Source of the DNA: Phenylobacterium haematophilum
GTDB taxonomy: Bacteria > Pseudomonadota > Alphaproteobacteria > Caulobacterales > Caulobacteraceae
DNA: 64,000 nt
Assembly: GCF_014196295.1 (NCBI RefSeq)
Contig: NZ_JACIDK010000006.1
Span: 124,001-188,000, forward strand
Direction of reading: 5' to 3'
In this document: positions 8,321 through 16,448 of the stretch, in pieces
Layout: every line of letters begins with the position of its first letter
Position numbering within the stretch: the stretch's first letter is position 1
Notes under the pieces: model-generated
The model's input: only the letters and a program-made list of their open reading frames with translations
Database searches by the model: none
What the model was told of the DNA's origin: nothing
Made by a program: the position numbers and the translations under genes

Positions 8321-8818
8321 CTATTGGGGTCGCACGTAGGCGAAGACAGCCTTGACCGGATCGTGCTGTCGGCCGGCGCGCGCCACATGGAAGGTCAGGC
8401 GATACCGCCCCGGATGTCGCAGGGACACATAGCCGCCATAGGTGGTGTCGCCGTTCACGGTCATCGGCTCAAGCGGCATGGTATTGTGTCCCGGATGGCC
8501 TGGACCCTGGAGGTTGAGCATGACAGTGGCGTCGTCGATCCGGGTGTTCGTCTTGGTGTCGAAGACCGACAGGGTGATGTGATCCGTCCCCCGGGCCGCG
8601 CCCCCATGCATCTGCGCTTCGACGTGGTCCGGAGGATGCGCCGCCGTGACACTGCTGTCGGTGACGCCGTAGTCGAGCCGGAGGTTCTCCACGACCTGCG
8701 ACTGCCCCTCGACCGGCTTGGGCTGGCAGGCGGCGAGGGCGAGCCCGACGATCGCGCCCAAGAGGAGGGTCAGCGCCCTATGGCGAAGTCTGATGACGTT
8801 GAGCATCCGAGATCTCAC
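8321..8818 (-). CDS. Putative lipoprotein of a metal-locus-associated family
   Basis: This 165-residue protein has a lipoprotein signal (hydrophobic LTLLLGAIVGLALAAC, lipobox cysteine near residue 31), followed by a beta-rich domain with DDATVMLNLQGPGHPGHN, TTYGGYVSLRHPGRYRLTF and HDPVKAVFAY. A close relative without the signal peptide lies at 36607-36912, inside the copper locus. The fold is probably an immunoglobulin-like or FixH-like domain (inference). The start is a GTG at 8818; an ATG at 8806 would also keep the signal. It lies downstream of the sigma factor on the same strand, 87 bases away. Confidence 0.7.
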   Translation of the reverse strand: MRSRMLNVIRLRHRALTLLLGAIVGLALAACQPKPVEGQSQVVENLRLDYGVTDSSVTAAHPPDHVEAQMHGGAARGTDHITLSVFDTKTNTRIDDATVMLNLQGPGHPGHNTMPLEPMTVNGDTTYGGYVSLRHPGRYRLTFHVARAGRQHDPVKAVFAYVRPQ

Positions 8819-8905
8819 ATAGCCTTATGGACGGCGCAGCGGGTTTTGGACGCCGCAGGGGTTTTCCCTTCGACGTCGCGGCCAGCCGGGACATTACAAT
8901 CGTCC

Positions 8906-9568
8906 TCATTCTCCCCGAGCCGGGGCGTCGGTGATCTGGTGGATGCGGGCCTTGGCCCAACAGTCGGCGAGAGCGCAAGCCTGGCACTTGTCGCTCAGCG
9001 CCTGGCGCAGGGCGCCGCGGGCCCGGTGCAGGCGGACCGCGGCGTTGTTGGCGGTGAGGCTGAGCCGCTCGGCGACCTGCTTGAGCGGCTGTTCCTCCAG
9101 ATAGGCCTGCTGCAGGATCTGCGCATAGTCGGGCTTCAGGCCGGCCACGAGGCCTGTCAGGCACGCGGTCGGGGAGATCAGGTCCTCGGTCTCGCCGGCC
9201 GCGTCGGGGACGGGTTCGACAGCCAGGCTTTCGGCCAGCCGCCGCCGGACTGCGGCGCGGCGATAGCGGTCGACCACCAGGCGTCGCAGGGAGACGGCCA
9301 TCCAGGCCTCGGGGCGCTCCGCGGCCTGCAGGGTCCTGGCGTGTTGCAGGAACTTGATGGAGGCGTCCTGCCAGGCGTCCTCGGCCTCCTCCAGGGAGGG
9401 CAGGCGGCTGCGCAGGAAGCGGATCTGAGCGGGGCGTTCGGCGGCCAGACGGCGGCCCAGGCGGTCGATGGCGGGATCAGCAACGCCGGGCGACGCCGAA
9501 GATTCCAATGGTTGTAATGTTGTAGACGTCGCGGCGTCAGGGCTCTGCGATGCAGAAAGTGGAAGCAT
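8906..9568 (-). CDS. ECF-like RNA polymerase sigma factor with Cys-rich tail
   Basis: This 220-residue protein has a sigma region 2 (LPSLEEAEDAWQDASIKFL to VSLRRLVVDRYRR) and a region 4 helix-turn-helix (YLEEQPLKQVAERLSLTANNAAVRLHRARGAL, quoted here only as the segment around residues 157-190). The last 25 residues contain KCQACALADCW, a CxxC plus C pattern that could bind metal or sense redox. The ATG at 9568 is preferred: it follows GAGGGA at good spacing, whereas the longer TTG start at 9640 lies inside a palindromic FNR-like box. It is divergent from the exporter operon starting at 9825, so it may control that operon (inference). No anti-sigma gene is adjacent. Confidence 0.85.
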   Translation of the reverse strand: MLPLSASQSPDAATSTTLQPLESSASPGVADPAIDRLGRRLAAERPAQIRFLRSRLPSLEEAEDAWQDASIKFLQHARTLQAAERPEAWMAVSLRRLVVDRYRRAAVRRRLAESLAVEPVPDAAGETEDLISPTACLTGLVAGLKPDYAQILQQAYLEEQPLKQVAERLSLTANNAAVRLHRARGALRQALSDKCQACALADCWAKARIHQITDAPARGE

Positions 9569-9626
9569 TGGTCGAATCCCTCGAAGTCTCCATCGATGAT
9601 CCTGGCCGCAATCTGCTTCCTTCGAT

Positions 9627-9640
9627 TTGACCTCGATCAA
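9627..9640. promoter_or_regulatory. FNR/FixK-like box upstream of sigma factor
   Basis: The sequence TTGACCTCGATCAA fits the FNR/FixK pattern TTGAY-N4-RTCAA at every defined position. Its centre is 65.5 bases upstream of the sigma factor ATG (9568, minus strand) and about 190 bases upstream of the divergent HlyD-like gene. The position suits activation by an oxygen-responsive Crp/Fnr-family regulator. Binding is not shown. Confidence 0.6.
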
Positions 9641-9824
9641 TCTGCTTCTTGTTGTCTCATATAGAAGAAAGTTTGAGGGATTCTATCTCGGCGGCGCGTA
9701 CTGCCAAATTCCTCCGAACCGCCGTCACAGTCCGATGTCGCCCACAGCTGTAAGACGTTGCGGGGCGCGGCGTCATTGATCGAGCCCTTCCCAGGGCGCG
9801 AACGCCATCGGCGGGAGGGGCAGG

Positions 9825-10796
9825 GTGAAGATTCAGGCACGACAGGCGACGCTGCTGGTGGCGTTGGGGCTTGCGCTGCTCGTCGGCGGCTCCGCGATCG
9901 CCTATTGGCGGCTGAAGCCGGCGCCGGCGCCGGAGCAGGTCATCTACGGCAGCGGCCGCATCGAGGCCGACGAAGTCCGGGTGGGCCTGGAGGTGGGCGG
10001 ACGTCTGGTGGAGAACAACGCGGTCGAGGGGGCGACGCTCCGGGCGGGGGCGCGCGTGGCGCGCGTCGAACCCGCGGATGTGGCGCTGCAGGCGGAGCGC
10101 GCGGCTTCGCAGCTGGCGGCGGCGGCGGAGACCGAAGCCCAGGTCGTCAGCCAGATCCGTCTGGCGCAGCACCACGCGATGACGGCGCGCACCGACCTGG
10201 ACCGTTTCGAGACCCTGGCCCGCGACGGCTACGCGCCGGCTCAGCGCCTCGACGTCGTGCGCAACACCTACCAGGCGGCGGCGGATGAGGTCGCCGTGCT
10301 CAAGGCGCGGCGAGCCGAAGCCGCCGCCCAGGCGCAAGCGGCCGGCAAGGCGCTCGAGCTCAGCCGCTCGCAACTGGCGAAGACCAGTGTCGGGGCGCCG
10401 ATCACCGGGGCGGTCCTACAGCGTCTGGCCGAGCCCGGCGAGGTCGTCGCGGCGGGCCAACCCGTCGCGGTCCTGGCCGACCTGACGCGGGTGAAGTTGC
10501 GGATCTTCTTGGGCGAGCGGGATCTGGGCAAGGTCCGGTTGGGCGCACCGGCGCGAATCCGGGTCGACGCTTTCCCGGGGCGCGATTTCACCGCCCGGGT
10601 GGCGCGGGTGGACGCCCAGGCCCAGTTCACACCCCGAGACATCCACATGCAGGACGAGCGCAGCCGGACGGTCTACGGCGTCACCTTGGACGCGCCGAAC
10701 CCGCAAGGGGTGCTCAAGCCCGGCATGCCGGCGGACGCCTGGATCCTTTGGGACGCCCGCGCCGCCTGGCCTGCCCGTCTGACCGCGCCGCAGTAA
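9825..10796 (+). CDS. HlyD/YbhG-type periplasmic adaptor of an ABC exporter
   Basis: This 323-residue membrane fusion protein links an inner membrane ABC transporter to an outer membrane channel. It has one N-terminal membrane anchor (TLLVALGLALLVGGSAIAYW), a first lipoyl half (VGGRLVENNAVEGATLRAG), a long alanine-rich coiled-coil hairpin (about residues 85-185), the second lipoyl half (VGAPITGAVLQRLAEPGEVV) and a beta-barrel domain ending VLKPGMPADAWI. The GTG start at 9825 lies behind GGGAGGGG. It heads an operon with the ATPase and permease genes downstream; its stop is 11 bases before the next start. Confidence 0.9.
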   Translation: MKIQARQATLLVALGLALLVGGSAIAYWRLKPAPAPEQVIYGSGRIEADEVRVGLEVGGRLVENNAVEGATLRAGARVARVEPADVALQAERAASQLAAAAETEAQVVSQIRLAQHHAMTARTDLDRFETLARDGYAPAQRLDVVRNTYQAAADEVAVLKARRAEAAAQAQAAGKALELSRSQLAKTSVGAPITGAVLQRLAEPGEVVAAGQPVAVLADLTRVKLRIFLGERDLGKVRLGAPARIRVDAFPGRDFTARVARVDAQAQFTPRDIHMQDERSRTVYGVTLDAPNPQGVLKPGMPADAWILWDARAAWPARLTAPQ

Positions 10797-10807
10797 AGGG
10801 CCCGCAG

Positions 10808-11659
10808 ATGAGCGAACCCGTGATCGTGGCGGAGGGTCTGGGTCGGCGCTATGGGCGGCGCCAAGTGCTGGACGGCGTGAGCTTCGAGGTCGGGCCCGGC
10901 GAGGTGTTCGGCGTCGTGGGACCCGACGGCGCCGGCAAGACCACGCTGTTGCAGATCCTGACCGCCATCCTGCGGCCGACCACGGGGAGCTGTCGCGTCC
11001 TGGGGGAGGACGTGCGCCGCGCGTCCGAGCGGGTCCAGGCGCGCATCGGCTACATGTCCCAGGGCTTCTCGCTCTACGACAAGCTGAGTGTGGCGGAGAA
11101 CATCGCCTTCGCCGCGGATATCCGCGACGTGCCGCCGGCGGCTCTGGCCGAGCGGCGAACGCGGCTGCTGGCGATGGCCGGGCTGGAACGGTTCGAGGCG
11201 CGGCGCGAAGGCCAGCTCTCCGGCGGCATGCGCAAGAAGCTCGCGCTCTGCGCCAACCTGATCCACGAGCCGCCCCTGCTCATTCTCGACGAGCCCAGTC
11301 TCGGGGTCGATCCGCTGTCGCGCCGCGAACTCTGGCGCATCCTCGAGCAGGCGAAGGCCGATGGCCGCTCCATCGTGTTTGCGACCTCCTACATGGACGA
11401 GGCCGACGCCAGCGACCGGGTCCTGCTGCTTCGCGAAGGCCGGCCGCTCGCGATCGGCACGCCGGCCGAGCTGCGAGGCCGGGCCAAGGGCCGCGTCTAT
11501 CGCCTGCTCACCGCCGATCCAGGTCCGACGGAACGCCAGCTCAACGCCGACGCCGAGGTGATCAGCTTCCAGCGCCGGGCTGGCGATGAACTGCGCGTGC
11601 AGATGCGGTCCGAAGCGCCCCCGGCGCTCTCGGGTGACGCTCGAGCCGAGCCGGCGTAG
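10808..11659 (+). CDS. ABC exporter ATPase, first half of a split YbhF-like protein
   Basis: This 283-residue frame is a complete nucleotide-binding domain: Walker A GPDGAGKTT, signature LSGGMRKKLALC, Walker B LLILDEPSLGVDP, and the switch region FATSYMDEA. It ends at TAG (11657-11659). The reading frame continues without shift after the TAG (proline, serine, then the ATG at 11666) into MEDVFTVAS, the element that normally closes this type of domain. In YbhF-like proteins two such ATPase domains are fused in one chain, so the TAG looks like a nonsense change dividing one 567-codon gene. The second half may be made by re-initiation at 11666. Confidence 0.85.
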   Translation: MSEPVIVAEGLGRRYGRRQVLDGVSFEVGPGEVFGVVGPDGAGKTTLLQILTAILRPTTGSCRVLGEDVRRASERVQARIGYMSQGFSLYDKLSVAENIAFAADIRDVPPAALAERRTRLLAMAGLERFEARREGQLSGGMRKKLALCANLIHEPPLLILDEPSLGVDPLSRRELWRILEQAKADGRSIVFATSYMDEADASDRVLLLREGRPLAIGTPAELRGRAKGRVYRLLTADPGPTERQLNADAEVISFQRRAGDELRVQMRSEAPPALSGDARAEPA

Positions 11660-11665
11660 CCCAGC

Positions 11666-12511
11666 ATGGAAGACGTCTTCACGGTTGCGTCGGCCCCGCC
11701 GCCGGCGCTGGCCGGGACGGCCGCGCCGGCGCCGCCTCAACGACCGGCCACCGCTATGGCGCCGGACGTGATTGTCGCTGAAGGGGTGGCGCGCCGGTTT
11801 GGTGACTTCAAGGCGGTGGACGACGTGACCCTCAGCGTCGCCCCTGGCGAGATCCTGGGCTTGCTCGGACCCAACGGCGCGGGAAAGACGACCCTGATCC
11901 GGATCCTCTGCGGTCTGCTGGCGCCCAGCGCCGGGCGCGCCCAGGTCGCGGGGTTTGACGCCGCCGCCCAGAGCGAGGCGGTGCGGGCCCGCATCGGCTA
12001 TATGTCACAGCGTTTCTCGCTCTATCCAGATCTGAGCGCGCGCGAGAACCTCCTGTTCTTCGCCCGGGCCTATGGCGTGCCTCGCGCCGAGCTCAAGGCG
12101 CGGATCGCCTGGGCGGCGGCGCGCGCTGGGCTCGAGGGGGAGGGGGAGGAGACCGTCTCATCGCTCTCGGGGGCGACCCGGCAAAGATTGGCGCTCGCCT
12201 GCGCCATGGTCCATCGCCCGCAGGTGCTCTTCCTGGACGAGCCCACCTCGGGCGTCGATCCGCTTTCCCGCTTCCGGTTCTGGCGGCTGATCGCCGCCCT
12301 CGCCGCGGAGGGCGTCGGGGTGGTGGTGACCACCCATTATCTGGAGGAAGCCACCTTCTGCGATCGGCTGGGCCTGATGATGGACGGGCGGTTGATCGCC
12401 CTAGGGCCGCTCGCCTATCTGGCCACGGAGCTGGGGCTGGAGACGGCCACCGTGGAGGACGTCTTCTTAGGGTTCATCGCCCGCGAGCGGGCGGCGAGGC
12501 GCGCGGCATGA
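11666..12511 (+). CDS. ABC exporter ATPase, second half of a split YbhF-like protein
   Basis: This 281-residue frame starts with MEDVFTVAS, which belongs to the end of the preceding domain. A proline/alanine linker follows, then a second ATPase domain: Walker A GPNGAGKTT, a degenerate signature LSGATRQRLALA in place of LSGG, Walker B VLFLDEPTSGVDP, and the switch VVTTHYLEEA. Altered signatures in the second domain are common for YbhF-like exporters. It is in frame with the upstream half across one stop codon. The end overlaps the permease start (ATGA at 12508-12511). No good ribosome site precedes 11666, which supports the idea of a broken fused gene. Confidence 0.85.
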   Translation: MEDVFTVASAPPPALAGTAAPAPPQRPATAMAPDVIVAEGVARRFGDFKAVDDVTLSVAPGEILGLLGPNGAGKTTLIRILCGLLAPSAGRAQVAGFDAAAQSEAVRARIGYMSQRFSLYPDLSARENLLFFARAYGVPRAELKARIAWAAARAGLEGEGEETVSSLSGATRQRLALACAMVHRPQVLFLDEPTSGVDPLSRFRFWRLIAALAAEGVGVVVTTHYLEEATFCDRLGLMMDGRLIALGPLAYLATELGLETATVEDVFLGFIARERAARRAA

Positions 12512-13602
12512 AACTTCGTCGTCTGCTGGCCTTCGCCCGCAAGGAGGTGATCGAGATCTCGCGCGATCGCTTCACCATCGGGGTGGCGCTGTTCATGCCG
12601 GTGATGATGCTGTTCCTGTTCGTCTACGGCATCACGCTGGACGTCGAGAACGCGCCCTTGATGGTGGTCGATCACGACAAGAGCGCCGCCAGCCGTGAAC
12701 TACAAGCGCGGTTCGTCAACTCCGGTTACTTCATGCTCAAGGCGGCCCCCGAGGACGAGCGGGCCGCCGAGCACGCCCTGATGCGCGGCGAGACTCGCGC
12801 GGCGCTGTTCATCCCCAAGGGCTTCGCGCGCCGCCTGGGCCGCGGCGACGGGACGCCGGTGCAGCTCGTGGTGGACGGCACCTATGCCAGCACGGCGGCG
12901 ATCCTATCGGCCTATGGCCGGGCGATCCTCTATGCCTTCCCCGGTGAGCTACGCCTTCCGGTGCAGCCGGAGGTGCGGGTCTGGTACAATCCGCAACTGC
13001 GCAGCCGCAACTTCATCGTCCCGGGCCTTTTCGCGGTCATCCTGATGGCCTTTCCGCCGCTGCTGACGGCGCTGGCGGTCTCGCGCGAGAAGGAACTGGG
13101 CACCATCGCCCAGATCTACGTCTCGCCACTTACCCGCGGCGAATTTATCGCCGGCAAGCTGCTGCCCTATGCGGGCGTCGCCTTCCTGGAACTGTTGATC
13201 GTGGTGGTCGGCGGCCTGGTCTGGTTCCAGGTGCCGGTGCGAGGCAGCCTGGCGCTGCTCCTCGCCGTCGGCCTGCTGTACGTGGTCTGTACGGTGTCGA
13301 TTGGCCTTTTGGTCTCCACCTTGGTGCGCACACAGTTGGCGGCGATGCTCACCGCGTTGATCGTCACCCTGATGCCCGCCTTCCTGTTCTCGGGCTTCGT
13401 CTATCCGATCTTCACCATGCCGGAAGCCTTTCAGGTCTACGCTTCGGCCTTCCCCACCCGATATTTCCTTGAGCTGTCGCGCGGCGTCGTCCTTCGCGGC
13501 GCCGGTCTGCCGGAGCTGTGGCCCAACGTGGCGGTCCTGGCGGCCTACACGGTCGTCGTGTTCGCGATCGCCGCGTGGCGCTTCCGCAAGAGGATCGCTT
13601 GA
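12508..13602 (+). CDS. ABC-2 type permease (YbhS-like)
   Basis: This 364-residue protein has an N-terminal cytoplasmic helix (RKEVIEISRDRFTIG), one membrane segment (GVALFMPVMMLFLFVYGITL), and a large periplasmic domain of about 140 residues beginning VVDHDKSAASRELQ. Five C-terminal membrane helices follow (from FIVPGLFAVILMAFPPLLTAL onward). This is the topology of drug or lipid exporter permeases of the YbhS/YhhJ group. It overlaps the ATPase gene by ATGA and the next permease gene by TGATG. It would normally pair with the second permease, which is disrupted here. Confidence 0.92.
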   Translation: MKLRRLLAFARKEVIEISRDRFTIGVALFMPVMMLFLFVYGITLDVENAPLMVVDHDKSAASRELQARFVNSGYFMLKAAPEDERAAEHALMRGETRAALFIPKGFARRLGRGDGTPVQLVVDGTYASTAAILSAYGRAILYAFPGELRLPVQPEVRVWYNPQLRSRNFIVPGLFAVILMAFPPLLTALAVSREKELGTIAQIYVSPLTRGEFIAGKLLPYAGVAFLELLIVVVGGLVWFQVPVRGSLALLLAVGLLYVVCTVSIGLLVSTLVRTQLAAMLTALIVTLMPAFLFSGFVYPIFTMPEAFQVYASAFPTRYFLELSRGVVLRGAGLPELWPNVAVLAAYTVVVFAIAAWRFRKRIA

Positions 13603-13702
13603 TGCTGGGCCGCCTGGCGGGACTGCTGGCCAAGGAGTTCGCTCAGTTTCTGCGCGACCCGGTGATGCTGTTCATCGTCCTCTTCCTCTACACCGCCGAG
13701 CT
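13602..13702 (+). pseudogene. ABC-2 permease (YbhR-like), 5-prime fragment cut by transposon
   Basis: The ATG at 13602 overlaps the stop of the preceding permease and opens MLGRLAGLLAKEFAQF, the usual cytoplasmic start of this family, followed by the first membrane segment (DPVMLFIVLFLYTAEL). At 13703 the frame runs into the inverted repeat of the Tn3-family element. The rest of the gene is at 23824-24839. Removing the transposon and one AGCT copy restores a continuous 370-codon gene reading TAELVMCTLALGFDVQ. Confidence 0.88.
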
Positions 13703-13740
13703 GGGCTCACCTCAAGGTTTGTGCGCTAAAGCACGCTTAG
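13703..13740 (+). repeat. Left terminal inverted repeat (IRL) of the Tn3-family element
   Basis: This 38-base terminal repeat starts GGGCTCACCTCAAGG and ends GCACGCTTAG. It matches the reverse complement of 23786-23823 at 37 of 38 bases. The similarity then continues inward for about 46 more bases (13741-13786) with six differences, much further than a normal Tn3-family terminal repeat. Confidence 0.93.
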
Positions 13741-13762
13741 AAGCACAAAGCATGAATATCGA

Positions 13763-13810
13763 TTATGCGGCGCGGTAAAACCTGTCCATCCTCGTTGGCG
13801 CTGGACACAG
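13763..13810 (-). pseudogene. Relic of a tnpA 3-prime end at the left terminus
   Basis: On the minus strand these 16 codons read LCPAPTRMDRFYRAA and a stop. The intact TnpA ends LRPLNDPTDRLYRAA, so the last seven residues match except one. Together with the extended inverted repeat this shows that the left end derives from the tnpA end of a related, diverged Tn3-family element and not from a normal short IRL. Upstream of these codons no further TnpA similarity can be followed by eye. Confidence 0.65.
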
Positions 13811-14082
13811 GCGACCGCGCCAATGCACTGGCTCCGTGTGTCGCCCCGAACTGATGACCTCTGCGGTGGGAGTGAGCGAATGCGGAGCGGCGATTTTCGA
13901 ATTTCGCGTCGTTCGGGAGCACAGCAGTGCCCGCCCAAAAGTCAGTCGGTGTAGGCGCCCACGTCGCATCAGGTGATCTAGGAGGCCCGCCAGACCATAC
14001 AGTCCCCAGCCTCCGACGAGGCCAAAACCGAATGCGCTAGGTGAGGTTGTCGCCATAGTTGCAGATCGATGGGCTGATAGGA

Positions 14083-14490
14083 CTAGTGGGGGGTCGGCAG
14101 GGTCGCGAGCTGCCGCGCGACCGTGAGCACGATCTTGCGGACTGGCCCCTCGGGAAGCTGCAGAAACGCCTGGGCCAGGTCGAAGCCGTCAGGAGTTTGG
14201 AAGAACCGCGAGGGAGAGTTCGGTGACTCGGGACTCGCCCGATGGGCGCCGTCGCCATAGCCCTCGTAGAAGTAAGTGACCGGAACCTCCATGGCTTCGC
14301 TCATTTCCCAGAGCATCGAGGCGCTCACGCGGTTGGCGCCACGCTCATACTTCTGGACCTGTTGAAAGCTGACGCCGAGGGCGTCGGCCAAGGTGGACTG
14401 GCTCATCCCCAGCTCGTGCCGGCGACCACGAACGCAGAGACCGACATGGACGTCGATGGGATGGGGCGTTGGGGTGTTTTCACGAGCCAT
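14083..14490 (-). CDS. XRE-family helix-turn-helix regulator
   Basis: This 135-residue protein has an N-terminal Cro/C1-type HTH domain (about residues 16-70): RGRRHELGMSQSTLADALGV, then FQQVQKYERGANRVSASMLW. A short C-terminal region (VTYFYEGYGD and a leucine-rich helix) completes it. The pattern is typical of small alphaproteobacterial regulators of this family. It is the first cargo gene of the transposon. It may control its own expression or that of the neighbouring signalling genes (inference). Confidence 0.85.
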   Translation of the reverse strand: MARENTPTPHPIDVHVGLCVRGRRHELGMSQSTLADALGVSFQQVQKYERGANRVSASMLWEMSEAMEVPVTYFYEGYGDGAHRASPESPNSPSRFFQTPDGFDLAQAFLQLPEGPVRKIVLTVARQLATLPTPH

Positions 14491-14813
14491 GATGCACTCT
14501 TAGCGTGAGGGTCGGATTTGGAGGAAGTCGGTCTAGTCATGGTCGACCAGCAGAACTTGGTCCGTGAGGACCCCCTGGTCATTCTCGTCCAGAAACATCG
14601 GCAGGCCATAGCGGCGCTCATGGGTCTGCCCGTCCCTAATGGACGGGAGTTTCATTGTCGTACTCGAAATCGGCGCGGAGCGGCGATTTCGAGTTTGGGA
14701 GCACGGCAGTCGTCATGAAACCCCGGACATGTCTTGACTGTGAAGCGCCCAACAAAGCGCGCCAGTTCGGCGGCCTCTCCGTTTAACGAGGGTCACTGAG
14801 GTGTCCCCGGCAT
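14491..14813. other. Non-coding stretch within the transposon
   Basis: No credible gene is seen in these 323 bases. They include a diverged second copy (14675-14710) of a short sequence also found near the left end at 13882-13928. The shared core starts GCGGAGCGGCGATTT and ends GGGAGCACxGCAGT. The copies differ by a gap of about 9-10 bases and a few substitutions. Confidence 0.5.
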
Positions 14814-15767
14814 CTATCCTCCGTCGCTTCGGAGCCTGACTTCGAGGCTTTCGAGCTGGGCGAACAGCACTTGCAGGCGCTTCAGGTTTGCGGCCGCAAG
14901 GCCGCTCACCAGCGCCTCGGCTTCAGGCGCCGGACGTGCGTCGAAGCCTGCGGCCTGGGTCGTGATCAGGCCGCGGGTCCTGAGGGTGTGAAGACGTCGT
15001 CGAACGCTCGGGACTGGCTGGCTCAGAGAGCATGCCAGAGACGAAGTCCGCAGGGTCGGCCAGACGTCGCCTGAAGCCTCGCGGCCGGTCGCCTCGACTA
15101 TCCCCATATAGACCATGGCCTCGTTATAGCCGCCCGCCACGTCGGCGATCCTGGCCAGGGTGTCCACGGCGAAGGCCGCGCTGCGGCGATTCACCAGCCT
15201 CAAAGGCGGCTCTCCGCGCATGGCTTCGCTCCCGTCGGCCATTGGCCAGTCGACTTGCGGGACCCTGGACTTGAGATCCCGAAGCAGCATCCGAACCGCC
15301 GCATAGTTGGCTTGCGAGCCGGCGTGATGGCGCGGCTCGTTGATCAGGCGGGCATGAACCCCATGCTCGGTGCGGACGCATCGGCCCTGGGTGATCAGGC
15401 CGTCAACACGCCTCCGTGCCGTCTCATACGGCAGGCCCAGCCGATCAGACAGTGACCGCACGGAGGTCGGACGTCGAAAGCCATCCGGCGGCCCATCTGC
15501 GTAGGTGGCGTACCGCCAACCCAAGGCCGCGATCTCGTCGAGATGGCCGATATCGGCGTCCATGATCGCGGTCAGGAGCACGGCGTCGATGATGTCGCCT
15601 TTCGAGCCGTCGACGCCGGCGAGGATGACGCGCAGGAGATAGCGGCAGGAGGCGTAGAAGGCCTCGGCGAGTACCTCCGGGCTCACCCTCACCCCGCGCG
15701 TGGCGTGAGTGGGCAGCGTCCCCGTCATCGACAAGCCAAGCCAGGGTTCCACGCTTGGTCGGGCCAT
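14814..15767 (-). CDS. Unknown protein with two winged-helix-like segments
   Basis: This 317-residue protein has two segments that look like MarR/GntR-type DNA-binding helices: RRPTSVRSLSDRLGLPYETA followed by RRVDGLITQGRCVR (middle), and RTSSLACSLSQPVPSVRRRL followed by HTLRTRGLITT (C-terminal third). The first 100 residues are helical and unrecognised. The ATG at 15767 is chosen because GAGGAG lies at good distance; an upstream start at 15842 is possible. It is divergent from the receiver gene at 15939, with about 170 bases between them for a shared promoter. The family is not recognised; a transcription regulator is the likely role. Confidence 0.6.
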   Translation of the reverse strand: MARPSVEPWLGLSMTGTLPTHATRGVRVSPEVLAEAFYASCRYLLRVILAGVDGSKGDIIDAVLLTAIMDADIGHLDEIAALGWRYATYADGPPDGFRRPTSVRSLSDRLGLPYETARRRVDGLITQGRCVRTEHGVHARLINEPRHHAGSQANYAAVRMLLRDLKSRVPQVDWPMADGSEAMRGEPPLRLVNRRSAAFAVDTLARIADVAGGYNEAMVYMGIVEATGREASGDVWPTLRTSSLACSLSQPVPSVRRRLHTLRTRGLITTQAAGFDARPAPEAEALVSGLAAANLKRLQVLFAQLESLEVRLRSDGG

Positions 15768-15938
15768 GTGTCCGCCGCTCCTCGCTGAAAGACGTACACA
15801 CGATAAGTAATCGCGCATACTGACATTGCTCAAATAGCGCACACTCCGATTTGTTCATTTTGGGTATTCGCCCTCGTCCTGGTCCCACACTGGTAACCTT
15901 GCCTGCCTACCTCTCGCGCCAAGCACGGGAGGATAGAG

Positions 15939-16448
15939 ATGGCCAGCGGACTGGCGGCGCTTAGGATTCTGGTCATCGACGACAATCCGCAGATGCGCAC
16001 CATCGTGGGCACAGTCCTGTCGGCCGCCGGCGTCGGTCGGATCTTCTACGCCCCAAATGGACGCGAGGGCCTCTCGGCGCTGATGACACACCAGCCAGAC
16101 GTCACCTTCGTCGACTACGAGATGCCGGAAATGAACGGCCTGGACTTCATAACGCGGGTTCGCGCCCTGGACTCTGATCTGCGGATGACCGCACTGATCA
16201 TGCTGACCGGCCACTCCGATGGCCCTCGCCTGCGGGCCGCCCGTGATCGAGGCGTGACTGAGTTCCTCGCCAAGCCCGTTGCGGCGCGAACAATCCTGGC
16301 GCGTCTGCAGTCAGTGATCCTGCATCCGCGGCCGTTCATTCTGTCCGGGAACTATTTTGGGCCCGACCGCCGCCGCCGAAACGCTGAGGACTATGCGGGT
16401 CCGCGCAGGCGGGCGAGCGACAGCACGGTCGACACACTGGAGATCTGA
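15939..16448 (+). CDS. Receiver-domain protein with arginine-rich tail
   Basis: This 169-residue protein has a full CheY-like receiver (residues 8-125): ILVIDDNPQMR, the phospho-acceptor aspartate in VTFVDYEMPEMNG, the threonine in IMLTGHSD and the lysine in FLAKPV. The tail of about 40 residues has two similar arginine motifs, GPDRRRR and GPRRR, a feature of stand-alone receivers in Caulobacterales-like genomes. There is no output domain, so it probably acts through protein contact. The ATG at 15939 follows GGAGG. It is transposon cargo beside an EAL phosphodiesterase; both may belong to one signalling route (inference). Confidence 0.85.
   Translation: MASGLAALRILVIDDNPQMRTIVGTVLSAAGVGRIFYAPNGREGLSALMTHQPDVTFVDYEMPEMNGLDFITRVRALDSDLRMTALIMLTGHSDGPRLRAARDRGVTEFLAKPVAARTILARLQSVILHPRPFILSGNYFGPDRRRRNAEDYAGPRRRASDSTVDTLEI

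Noticed and set aside
8288..9517. 409-codon open frame across the lipoprotein and sigma factor genes
   Set aside because: It spans two unrelated minus-strand genes that have good motifs and ribosome sites, so it is a shadow.
9569..9640. N-terminal extension of the sigma factor from a TTG at 9640
   Set aside because: The extension has no sigma-factor character and starts within a perfect FNR-like palindrome, while the ATG at 9568 has a strong ribosome site.
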